This document shows positions 12,300 to 23,833 of a stretch of 64,000 bases of DNA, in pieces. Position 1 is the first letter of the stretch, and each line of letters starts with the position of its first letter. Source of the DNA: Macrostomum hystrix (lineage: Eukaryota > Platyhelminthes > Macrostomidae); contig CATNEN010000007.1 of the NCBI GenBank assembly GCA_950097015.1, forward strand, positions 8,991,001 to 9,055,000, read 5' to 3'. Made by a program: the position numbers and the translations under genes. Under the pieces are notes generated by a model. That model made no database searches and had not been told where the DNA came from. It worked only from the letters and a program-made list of their open reading frames with translations.

Positions 12300-15200
12300 T
12301 AGTTGGTGGGTGAGGCCAGGTCTGAAAAACGGAACGATTCATGCAAAAGATAAGATTAGATAAAATTGCACCGAGGCGTCTGGCTTTCCTCTCTTCTGCG
12401 TGAATTCATAAACTGGCCCGCATTGCCATTGGCCCTGCAGGCTGCCAGCGAGCGATTGGGCCGCGCCCAGTGCCCGTCCAGAGCCAGCCATCGTACTCGT
12501 GTCACAGCAGAGCTGCTCTGTGCCTCACAACTTGCTGAAATATTATTCACCAATTATGGCGTGACAAAATTCATTGCGTGATTAAAACAAAATCCAAGGC
12601 ATAGGATCTCATAGAGACGTACATAATAACGGAAAGTCGAGGACTTTCCTGCATCAGTGAAGCATCATTCGCCATTTCCGCACACATCTCGGGTGCCCGA
12701 TGCTGTCTCTACCGCAGAGTCCAAGATCCATTGAGTGCGTGTTTATTTGCTGTTCGCTATGCGTAAAGTGATACCCACTCTGTTTCCGCCCGCCACTCTG
12801 CGCTGGTCCTCGACTGTTGACTCTTCACTCACGAGTAATTCGATGCGGCCTCGCTCACTCCACGTCTCCTTCTCCCACGTTCATCTGGACACTTGTTGTT
12901 CTGCTGGAGTTTCTGCGAAGTTTCTTCGGCTAGTAAAAGAGAGTGTGTGTATGAAGGGCCAAGTGCCTAGAAATTACGAGATTATTCCATCCACTGTGCT
13001 ATTTTCAATAGATACCTGCAGCCCAGCTCTCCTTGAGCGAATGTGTGCGATTGCGGGTGTTGATTTATCAAGGTCTTACAAGACTCGACCTGAATACCGA
13101 CGCCAATGTAAATGCGCTAGGCCCCTCAAACTATTCGATAATATTAATTTCATGGACATTCATAAAGTTGTATCATATAATACGCTCGAAGTTCAGCGAC
13201 TTTCTGTCGTGAGCAATTTACAATTTACAATTAAATTTAGCTAACCCAGTGTAATTTGCCCCCCCCCTGGCCGAAAACGGATGCCTGGCAGCTTTGCTTT
13301 AAGCCGCTAATGCTCGTAATGTCTTCATTTTGCTTATTAATTGAGCAGCAAAGCATCTTGTCCAATACTGATTGCATGGTTTCTGTGCTAAAACCCTTTT
13401 GTTTCCGATTGCAATAGCCCGTATGTGTGGCCCTAAAAACTTACGCGTGAACTTACGCAGGCATCGGCCAGGCATGATCACTGTGCTATCCTCCAACTGA
13501 ATAGTTTGAGTCCTATAATGATGAGCTTATGTTGAGCTAATTTGTCCTGGAATGGGCATATCCGAGCAAAATTTATCGGCTGTGGAACGGAAAGGAAAGG
13601 CCGATGACCACCCGCCTAAGCAGACTTTGCCAGGCTTTGGTCTAATTAGCATTTGGAGCATGCTTTAGCTGCGACTGCAAGCCAATGTGAAAGCGCACAT
13701 TTTATGAACCCACCTTTGCTCCCAAAATTAAATGAGGCCACGCATTATATTTTGAAACTGATCATAAAAATAAAAGTATAAGCCAAATGCGTCATAAGCC
13801 CGTCACTAATTTTGAGTCTCTACTGAAAACTCGCAACATTTTTATCGCAGCTATTAATGCGAAGAGATTATACAGATGCATAGAAAAGCTAATTATTGTT
13901 CAAACTATGCAGATAAAACTGGCGAAATCTAATTGAATAATTATCTGTTCTTGGTTTTTAGTCTCATCACTTAACAGTTGAAATACCACGCTGTCTCCCC
14001 CCTGAGAAAAGACCGGGGTATTTAAAATACCCACTGCCTACTATCGCGATGGTTCCAAACCGAATGACCGATTTTTGTGAAAGTCCACCATCTCAATCAA
14101 AATTTTCCGCTCTTTACGATGAACTTTATCAAAGTCGTCCGAGTCGGCATCGTCATTTTCTCATCATCTTGTATCACGCTCATCACGATCACCTTGATCT
14201 TGCGCGAGAGTCATGTAATTTTTGCAACTTGAGTTTTGTGCTATCCACGAATCCAAACGGTCGAATTGTTAAATTATAACATATTTTAACAATATTATAA
14301 CAATTTTTGGGTATCAAATTCAGTAAATGCAGACACAGAGCGAGGGCTTAAATTATCAGACGAGTTAATCTAAATTTCGAATCAATCAAAATATAAATAT
14401 TCTGAATTAGTTCCGATCCGTGTTCTTTATTTTATCATTGGGAGTCGGAAAATTAGGATCAGTCGCGCTACCTCGTTCATCACTTCTGTTATTTTTGGCG
14501 CTGCTACTATTGAAACGATTGGTAGGACACCGACCCCTGTAATAGACAATAGCGCCTTGCTTTAGATCGTTTTACTCTCCAGTGAGGTTTTTTAGTGAAT
14601 ATTTGTCAAATTTTGCTATAGTTAATTATATAATGTCATTAATGTCTATATGTGCATCATACAATGAAAATATTTTAACAAGCTTGGATTTAAAATACTC
14701 CAATACTTCAATGATATACCTTTATCCTTACTTACGAAGAGTAAAGAAGTTAGAGTGAAGTTAAAGGCTCATTCTAACTGCCATCAAATATAACTCCTTT
14801 TAGTATACATTTGAGTGATTTCCAAATTACCGTAAATAAAAGAAATTAGAAGCACATGATTTGGCCTCAATTGACGGCTGTGTGAAAAAGCCTTTATTGC
14901 AGTACTACTCAATAAGATTTTATTTTGGGTTCCAGGTTTACCTCACTTTAACAACATCTTTCCACAAGAGACTCCGAATTATAAAAAGCAATTACTGCAG
15001 GTTGAAAAAAAAACAGAAAAAAAAATTAGCTAAACATTTTTATGCTTTTTTGTTTCGAATTTTTCATAAACAATTATAAACAATGTAACTTTCAATTGCG
15101 ATGTTAAAAAATGTGTGAATTCATATAATTTTTTACTATTCAAGCTCAAAAATCGTACGGTGTCTTAATTAAAATCTTCCTATCTCTGACGAACAGCTAT

Positions 15201-16130
15201 TAAACAGAACAATAAAATGCACTAAAATGAAAAGCAATATTGGATATAAAAAAATGAATGTGATAAATTGGCTGAAACAAAGTTTTCCTTATATATTTCC
15301 AATATTTTTTTCACTTTGATTATCTACAAGTTATTTCTTATTATAGGATTCTCATATATTGCAATAAAACATTTAATTTGAATAAAAATTTTAATAAAAA
15401 ATATTTACATTTTGGTACATTCTGGTTAATAGTTAAAAGCAAAGTGTTTAACTCAAACATATTCCTGTATATGGTTATTATTTTTATGTAATATTTTTGT
15501 AAGCAAAAAAAGTTATTTTAATGGAGGAGGAGTGGGTAAAAACTAAAATTAGATCTCGAGGCCTGCAGATGGTTAGCATTGTCAGCAACAAATTATCACA
15601 GTTTCTAGTAATTTAAAGGAATAATTTTAATACATGTATTTTGACTCTTGAGATACTGATAAAAAGTAATATATACTTTTCTCATGTATATATATTGATT
15701 ATGATATGTAACAAAAATTTTAGACTTTTAATAACTTTGCTATTCATAAAATAATGAGTAATTGTCAGAAATGTAATGATGCTATCACAACTAAAATATG
15801 GTAGCAACTAATAGGCTTTATATGTATAGCATGGTGTCTCTAAATATTATAAATTAATTACATAAAGAATTATTATTATAAACAAAACAAAGATGCAATA
15901 TTAGAACTTTTTTGACAAAATTAATTAATTATTAAAATGAGCATCTATAGATTTTTCAAATTTATGGAAAATACTGATCTAGATTACTTATCCTCTCATA
16001 GTTTACTATGGATTACTACCTCTTCTTTTAGTATATTTCAATGTACTTGTGTCTCTGTAATATGTTTCTCTTATCTAGTTATAGAGTAAAAAGCAATAAA
16101 TTTTACTACAATAATAACTTAACTTAAAAA
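12300..16130. other. intergenic, AT-rich toward the right
   Basis: This lies between the divergently oriented nephrin-like gene and the TOM1-like gene, so it must hold both promoters, or 5' exons of the TOM1-like gene. Composition shifts from mixed (12.3-13.5 kb) to strongly AT-rich (14.2-16.1 kb). No VHS-domain exon, RNA gene or repeat array was recognised. Confidence 0.5.
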
Positions 16131-16162
16131 AATTTCCCACAGCCAAAAAACTATCTATAAGC

Positions 16163-17270
16163 ATGAGCACAGACACATCGACAGATGCAGTTCTAGCCGC
16201 CCAACTGGCTCAAATGGAGGTAGTTGGCTCAGGGGCTGAGCATCCACAGGTGGCACAGTTGCCAGTGCACCAGCAGCAACACAGAGACCTGCTGCCAGAG
16301 CAGCTAGCTAAGCTCCGTTCTGATCTGGACATTGTGCAGAAGAATGTCACGGTGAGACTGTTTTAGATTTAAAGATGATAAATGAGGGTCAGATGTTCAG
16401 CCAGATGCAGGTATAGCACGGCGCTACCAAAAGCTGTGTACAGAATTTCAGTCCATCGACTGAACAGGCCACTTCAACCACCCTATTACCACTACAGCTG
16501 ATGCTGGTACCCATTTCATAGGCGGGTGAACTAGGGACCTCCCGGTAGTAGCTAGCTTTAGCTTTAACCTACTGGGCTAAAAGTTCCCTCCAGTAAGTTA
16601 AGAAAGTCGAAGGCAAAGTTCGTGCTGCCAGCGAGCCAATCCTTGTTCACAAATTTCTCGCCAGGTGTTCGCTGAGATGCTGGCTGAACAGACCGACCCG
16701 GCCGCAATTCCGGAGCCCGATTCCCGCCTGCTGAGCGACCTGGCGCGCACGAACCAGCAGATGCAGGGCCGCATGATGGAACTGATTGGCTACCTGGGCG
16801 CCGTCATCGGTGCCAGCGGTGCCGGCAGCGCGTCGGAGGGTTCCGGCCTGCTGCTGGAGGACCTGCTGCGCCTTAACGACCAGCTGAACGACTCGATGCG
16901 TCGATTCGACAGGCTGCGCCGGGCCTGGCACGACCTGGCCGGCGGCTCCTTCAACCCGATGTTCGACCTGGCAGCCGAGTCAGCCGCCGCCGCCGAACCG
17001 CCAGCTTTGCATCCGCCGTCAGCGGCCGCGCAAGCCTCGCGTCATCCTCCCCCGGTGGCGAATCCAGCGCCGGATTGTCAGTCGCCATCGAAGAACCCGC
17101 CGCTTCCTGCCACCTCCGGCGCAGCCAACCCGGGCGGCCTGCCGGACTCGGAGAAGGAGCTGGCCGAGATGGAGACCTGGATGGGCGACGCAGGTTTGTT
17201 GGCCGACCAAGGCGCGGCACCGAAGCCCAAAGCAGAAAATGAGTCGGCAGTCAAGCACGAACCGCAGTGA
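16163..17270 (+). CDS. TOM1-like GAT-domain protein (no VHS seen)
   Basis: Adaptor of the TOM1/TOM1L2 type, which binds ubiquitin and clathrin on endosomes. Exons 16163-16351 and 16665-17270 join in phase 0 (ACG|GTGAGA to CCAG|GTGTTC) into 264 aa. The GAT domain spans about residues 47-145: LAKLRSDLDIVQKNVTV, VFAEMLAEQ, then LLSDLARTNQQMQ and LRLNDQLNDSMRRFDRLRR, matching the three-helix TOM1 pattern, with a Gly/Ser-rich insertion between helices 2 and 3. The tail is Ala/Pro-rich and carries ELAEMETWMGD, reminiscent of the IEVWL motif near the TOM1L2 C-terminus. The N-terminal VHS domain usual for the family is absent. An AG at 16137-16138 (TTTCCCACAG) just upstream could be a cis acceptor from undetected upstream exons or a trans-splice site; the frame stays open back to that AG. 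The GAT call is firm; the start is uncertain. Confidence 0.75.
16414..16600 (-). mobile_element. tRNA-derived SINE fragment in TOM1-like intron
   Basis: On the minus strand this reads TTTTAGCCCAGTAGG (box A-like), then GGTCCCTAGTTCACCC (box B-like), AATGGGTACCAGCATCAGCT and GTCGATGGACTGAA. The same order of phrases occurs in the SINE copies at 53.5 and 56.4 kb (AAATGGGTACCCGCATTAGC, GTCCATGGACTGAACAGC). It fills most of the 313-bp intron. Confidence 0.6.
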
Positions 17271-18110
17271 GGTTTCATTGTGCCATGGATTGAGCAGGGC
17301 GAGCGCATTGTTAGGCAGATATTTGTCGCGAGCTCTACACGGCCTGTTTACCATTTTTGAAAGGTAAAGACGTACGCTCTCTGCATGCACTCTTGCCCAG
17401 TTGCTGACATCTTCTGTCTCATTTTCACAATCACGTTTGGCTTCTGCTAGTAAGCGCGCGAGTTTTCTTCCTAACGATTACTGGAAAGGCAATCGACAGT
17501 ATTCAGATAAAGCTGTCCAGGCTTTCTTCTTTATTTAAGCACTTATATTTTTAGTTGGTAGAGACCAGGACCAGGTAGAGTGGATTATAGATTAGGGCAC
17601 TTAAACTGGCCATCGCTTCATTACCGGCAATATTTATGCATCATTGCAAAAACGGCGTCACAATGTACTTTTATTCACCCTGCTTAGATTGCTCGTGCTG
17701 CACTTTGCACCGCTGAGTCGAAAATATTTCAATTGTACATTTTAAAAGTACATAGAAAATTGCTTATTTTTGTGTTTATGTGAAAGGCCTGATTGTTTGC
17801 AGCTTATTCACTCGCTGAGTCGATGGCTTTAATTAAGATTTCTGTTTAATTATTCGTTGCCATTGACAACGGATGATAGAGGAGGCCAGTCATCACCACG
17901 GAGTTAAAGAATGAAAATTTTAGTTATCATCACGTCAGTTTTTGGCGTCATCTATTTTCTTTTAAAGAAAGCAAAGCTACATCTGATAACCTCTTACTAT
18001 CCAGTTAAATAAATAAAGTTGAAACTAAATCTGCTGAACTACTTCTTAAAAGTACGAGTATCTTGGTTTTTCTATTATTTGCGTTGACGTGTGCTTTCTT
18101 TAAAAAATCA
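17271..18110. other. TOM1-like 3' flank
   Basis: Untranslated or intergenic sequence with a possible polyadenylation signal (AATAAATAAAG) near 18007. Nothing else was recognised. Confidence 0.4.
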
Positions 18111-18114
18111 GGTT

Positions 18115-18410
18115 GTTTTGAGAAGCTCATAGTCTGTTTTGAGTAGCTCATAGCCTGTTTGAGTAGCTCATAGTCTGTTTGAGTAGCTCATAGCCTGTTT
18201 TGAGTAGCTCATAGTCTGTTTTGAGTAGCCCATAGCCTGTTTTGAGCAGCTCATCGTCTGTTTTGAGTAGCCCATAGCCTGTTTTGAGCAGCTCATAGGC
18301 TGTTTTCAGTAGCTCATAGTCTGTTTTGAGTAGCTCATAGTCTGTTTTGAGTAGCTCATAGTCTGTTTTGAGTAGCTCATAGTCTGTTTTGAGGAGCTTA
18401 TGGGCTGTTT
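18115..18410. repeat. 21-bp minisatellite upstream of TBC1D32
   Basis: About 14 copies of a 21-22 bp unit containing GAGTAGCTCATAGTCTGTTT, ending 135 bp before the proposed TBC1D32 start codon. The unit length makes it open in frame on the minus strand (LLKTDYE repeats), which is not taken as coding. Confidence 0.9.
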
Positions 18411-18545
18411 TGATTAATGAGCTCAACAGTTATCAGATTGCAGAAATTCCACAATATTGTCTACATGAAATCCGATTCCAGTGGCAAGTATTTGCGCTGC
18501 GAGCCACTGCAAATTCCCAGGCCCGCCAACATTAAAATATTTCTA

Positions 18546-21500
18546 ATGCAGGCAGCCGCCGACAAGCTTGAAGGTGAGGCGCTGAGCTCCTGCCTGCGCC
18601 AGCTGGTGGTCAACTGCGAGCCGCTTCTAAGGGAGGCCTCCGGTCAGGAGCAGGTGGACGAGATCCTGCAGCACCTAGAGGAGAATGACGAGAACTTTCA
18701 CAAGTCAGCACAGCTTTTTAGGGAGCCCGATCATTCAGTACATCGTCCAGCTTATCCTGATCATTCAGTACATCGTCCAGCTTATCCTGATCCTTCAGTA
18801 CATCGTCCAGCTTATCCTGATCCTTCAGTACATCGTCCAGCTTATCCTGATCCTTCAGTACATCGTCCAGCTTATCCTGATCCTTCAGTACATCGTCCAG
18901 CTTATCCTGATCCTTCAGTACATCGTCCAGCTTATCCTGATCCTTCAGTACATCGTCCAGCTTATCCTGATCCTTCAGTACATCGTCCAGCTTATCCTGA
19001 TCCTTCAGTACATCGTCCAGCTTATCCTGATCCTTCAGTACATCGTCCAGCTTATCCTGATCCTTCAGTACATCGTCCAGCTTATCCTGATCCTTCAGTA
19101 CATCGTCCAGGTTATCCTGATCCTTCAGTACATCGTCCAGGTTATCCTGATCCTTCAGTACATCGTCCAGGTTATCCTGATCCTTCAGTACATTGTCCAG
19201 CTCACCCTGATCATTCAGTACATCTTCCGTTATTTGTTTTTTTATTTTTTCCAAGAAAAATCACCAAGGTCACTTCTTTCGCCAACGCAGATACGAGCTC
19301 GTCAAAGCGCTTCGTCAGCGGCTCAACCAGGTGATCGAGCCGCTAATTGATGAAGAGGAGCAGATGCTCAGCGTCAGCCGACCGCGGGTTGACGAAAGCG
19401 GCGACATCATCGACAGCATCACGGAGCGGATCTTCAACTCCGACGAGTGAGTGCGAATTTTTCATTCAGTTGAGTCTCATGAATTTTGGTGGGACAGCTG
19501 GCTCTCTCACATGAAGTGTAACGGGGACAGCTGGCTCTCTCACATGAAGTGTAACGGGGACAGCTGGCTCTCTCACATGAAGTGTAACGGGGGACAGCTG
19601 GCTCTCTCACATGAAGTGTAACGGGGACAGCTGGCTCTCTCACATGAAGTGTAACGGGGACAGCTGGCTCTCTCACATGAAGTGTAACGGGGGACAGCTG
19701 GCTCTCTCACATGAAGTGTAACGGGGACAGCTGGCTCTCTCACATGAAGTGTAACGGGGACAGCTGGCTCTCTCACATGAAGTGTAACGGGGACAGCTGG
19801 CCCTCTCACATGAAGTGTAACGGGGACAGCTGGCTCTCTCACATGAAGTGTAACGGGGACAGCTGGCTCTCTCACATGAAGTGTAACGGGGACAGCTGGC
19901 TCTCTCACATGAAGTGTAACGGGGACAGCTGGCTCTCTCACATGAAGTGTAACGGGGACAGCTGGCTCTCTCACATGAAGTGTAACGGGGACAGCTGGCC
20001 CTCTCACATGAAGTGTAACGGGGACAGCTGGCTCTCTCACATGAAGTGTAACGGGGACAGCTGGCTCTCTCACATGAAGTGTAACGGGGACAGCTGGCTC
20101 TCTCACATGAAGTGTAACGGGGACAGCTGGCTCTCTCACATGAAGTGTAACGGGGACAGCTGGCTCTCTCACATGAAGTGTAACGGGGACAGCTGGCTCT
20201 CTCACATGAAGTGTAACGGGGACAGCTGGCTCTCTCACATGAAGTGTAACGGGGACAGCTGGCTCTCTCACATGAAGTGTAACGGGGACAGCTGGCTCTC
20301 TCACATGAAGTGTAACGGGGACAGCTGGCTCTCTCACATGAAGTGTAACGGGGGACAGCTGGCTCTCTCACATGAAGTGTAACGGGGACAGCTGGCTCTC
20401 TCACATGAAGTGTAACGGGGACAGCTGGCTCTCTCACATGAAGTGTAACGGGGGACAGCTGGCTCTCTCACATGAAGTGTAACGGGGACAGCTGGCTCTC
20501 TCACATGAAGTGTAACGGGGACAGCTGGCTCTCTCACATGAAGTGTAACGGGGACAGCTGGCCCTCTCACATGAAGTGTAACGGGGACAGCTGGCTCTCT
20601 CACATGAAGTGTAACGGGGACAGCTGGCTCTCTCACATGAAGTGTAACGGGGACAGCTGGCTCTCTCACATGAAGTGTAACGGGGACAGCTGGCTCTCTC
20701 ACATGAAGTGTAACGGGGACAGCTGGCTCTCTCACATGAAGTGTAACGGGGACAGCTGGCTCTCTCACATGAAGTGTAACGGGGGACAGCTGGCTCTCTC
20801 ACATGAAGTGTAACGGGGACAGCTGGCTCTCTCACATGAAGTGTAACGGGGACAGCTGGCTCTCTCACATGAAGTGTAACGGGGACAGCTGGCTCTCTCA
20901 CATGAAGTGTAACGGGGACAGCTGGCTCTCTCACATGAAGTGTAACGGGGACAGCTGGCTCTCTCACATGAAGTGTAACGGGGACAGCTGGCTCTCTCAC
21001 ATGAAGTGTAACGGGGACAGCTGGCCCTCTCACATGAAGTGTAACGGGGACAGCTGGCTCTCTCACATGAAGTGTAACGGGGACAGCTGGCTCTCTCACA
21101 TGAAGTGTAACGGGGACAGCTGGCTCTCTCACATGAAGTGTAACGGGGACAGCTGGCCCTCTCACATGAAGTGTAACGGGGACAGCTGGCTCTCTCACAT
21201 GAAGTGTAACGGGGACAGCTGGCTCTCTCACATGAAGTGTAACGGGGACAGCTGGCTCTCTCACATGAAGTGTAACGGGGACAGCTGGCAAAAATCAATT
21301 TCCCTTACAGATTTAAGCTTCTCTGTGATCGTCTGAAGTCTCAGGTGGCCAGCCGGGTGGACATCATGTTGAAAAACTTCGACGAAGAGTTCAGCAACCG
21401 GCAGTCGCTGCAGCCAGAGCCAAGCGCTGGCTACGCCGCCAAGCAGAGCTTCAGCTGGAGCGACGTAGATTCGACCTTCAGCTCACTGAACCAGACAAGC

Positions 21501-22172
21501 CTAACCTTCATGAGCAACGAGCAGTTCGGCAAGATTTGCCAGAGCCTGGACAAGCAGCGGGATGTCCCGGCCAGGCGGGAAGCAATGTCCAAGCTTTGCC
21601 AGACATCGGCGATCAACCAGAGCTACGACAGCTGGCTGATCCTGGAGAGGCCCCTGCTCGACGCCCTGTGCGATCCCGACGAGACCCTCTCCGGCCTGGC
21701 GCTGCGCTTCCTGTCGAAGGGTTTCGCAGTGACGTCACCGAATGTGGGCTACATGTACACCCTGCTGTGCCGCTACCTGCGCCTGCAGTTCACCGGAGAC
21801 GAGCACCCTGCTACACCCTTGCCCCGCCTCAGCGATGTCCTCGTTGTCAATGACGCCGCTAGGTTGCTTAGGGCGGTAAGTAAAGCATTTTTATGTGCAA
21901 TTGTTTTGTCCACACCGAATTTTATATATATATTTTAAATTTTAGTTTCGTCTGCTCAACGAGTTTCAGCAACGAATTCCCCAGTTCTGGGTTCGCTACT
22001 CCGAGAAGTGAGTCATTTTGTTTGTTTGTTTGTTTGTTTGTTTGTTTGTTTGTTTGTTTGTTTGGTCGTGTTGGTTAGTCAGTTTGCTTGTTTATTCGCT
22101 GATAAGAAAATGCTTAAAAACTCGCAGGTTTTTAGATAAAGTCCTGGACAGCACAGTCTCCCTGTTGTCAGT

Positions 22173-22204
<32 letters not shown>

Positions 22205-23796
22205 TGACGCCGATGCACTTTCTGGCTTTGCTGGACCCGCGCGCAGTGTGGCTGACGAAGTGGTTGCACGGCAGCTACAGCCGCGAGCCGCTGCTGGGCC
22301 TTCTGTCGCAGCGCAAGTACCTTTGCGTGTTCGCTGACTCTGTTCGGCACTGCCTGCGCTTCCTGCTGGCCGCCACAGCAGCACCGAGTTCGGCCGCCGG
22401 GGCGATGCAGGACCGGCAGGCGCGCGAGGCCGAGAGCGCCCAGCTGGAGCGGCAGATGCTGCGCCAGATGAACCTGGCTGGTGGTGGCGGCCGGCTGGTG
22501 TACACAGGGGCTCAGTTGGACTATCTGCAATTTGTGCACTGCCTGCTGCTGGTCACGCGGCTGATGCACTATGCTCGCGGCAGGGCCATGTTCCCCGTGA
22601 CAGATGGCGACGGTGAGAATCCCTATAAGAATTGTTTCCAAAGCAGTCAATAATAGCCCGGCCTTCCATCCTTCCAGCCCAGGTCACGTGCTCAAAGTTT
22701 GCAGTCGCCATGGTGAGGTTTCTACAGACCTACAGGCGGCAGCCGGTGGGCAAGAAGGGTGAGTCCGGGACTGTGGGGATTTTGCAGTTAAGCGAGATTA
22801 TTGTGGTAGATTAAGATCTAGAGCAGAATGTGGGAAAATCAACGGTTATGAGCAGTCAGAATTAGGATTGTAAACATATCTAGTATTATGAGCATATCTA
22901 GAATTATGAGCAGATCTAGGACTATGAGCATATCTAGAATTATGAGCAGATCTAGGATTATGAGCAGATCTAGGACTATGAGCATATCTAGAATTATGAG
23001 CAGATCTAGGACTATGAGCATATCTAGAATTATGAGCAGATCTAGGATTATGAGCAGATCTAGGACTATGAGCATATCTAGAATTATGAGCAGATCTAGG
23101 ATTATGAGCAGATCTAGGACTATGAGCATATCTAGAATTATGAGCAGATCTAGGACTATGAGCATATCTAGAATTATGAGCAGATCTAGGATTATGAGCA
23201 GTTCTAAGACTATAAGCAGTCGGGATCTCCTTCCAGGCTTGCTGGAGCCGTCCGCCCTGGTCAAGGACGCTCTTGTTCGCTTGGCCTCGAACAGCCAGAG
23301 CTGCGCCGCCAGCCTCTGCAACGATGAGGTCGCCGCTGCCCTTCTGCAGCCGCTGGTCGACCGCATGATGGCCTGCGACAGGCGGCAGAGGCGCCCGGCG
23401 GCCGCCTCCGACGACGCAGCCGACGGGGCCATTCAGAGTGTCGCCGACGTCATCAGCGCCATGGCGGCCACAGCGCCCGGCCTGAAATTCCTGCTGCAGA
23501 ATTCCTCAGCACTGGATGAGTGCGTGGGCCTTGGAAGATGTTAAGCTTCAATTTGATGGAGAGATATAAAAATATAAGTGGCAGGCTTAGAGTTTTGATT
23601 GAACGCTTTCATCTCTGCCGAGTGAGTGAGTGGCAATGATGTGTTTAGGAGTGAGCGGCAGAGCGGTTAACGCGTTTGCCTCTCCCACCAAGGTCCCTGA
23701 GCTCGGTGCAGACGCGCACACATGTGTGAGTGTGTGCCTTAGTACAGTATCTGTGTGCGATTGCCTGCAGCCCTCTTGCAATTATTATTTTTATTA

Positions 23797-23833
<37 letters not shown>

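Noticed and set aside
12735-13244. A 169-residue frame on the plus strand between the nephrin and TOM1-like genes
   Set aside because: Composition and codon use are unlike the real exons, no domain is visible and no splice or start context supports it. A VHS domain was specifically looked for and not seen.
18718-19254. Repeat protein frames with YPDPSVHRPA or KLDDVLKDQD motifs
   Set aside because: Three overlapping frames are open at once across a 30-bp minisatellite. The flanking exons join in frame, with BROMI-like sequence, only if it is spliced out.
19259-19291. Alternative acceptor CCAAG before AAAAATCACC for TBC1D32 exon 2
   Set aside because: It has a better pyrimidine tract but the wrong phase for the exon-1 donor. 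The acceptor before 19291 keeps frame and restores the family signature DENFHKYELVKALRQ.
19573-21336. Long open frames on both strands encoding 11-residue repeats (for example MKCNGDSWLSH)
   Set aside because: The 33-bp unit is a multiple of three and lacks stops in several frames. The array lies inside TBC1D32 intron 2 with good splice sites on both sides, so it is non-coding.
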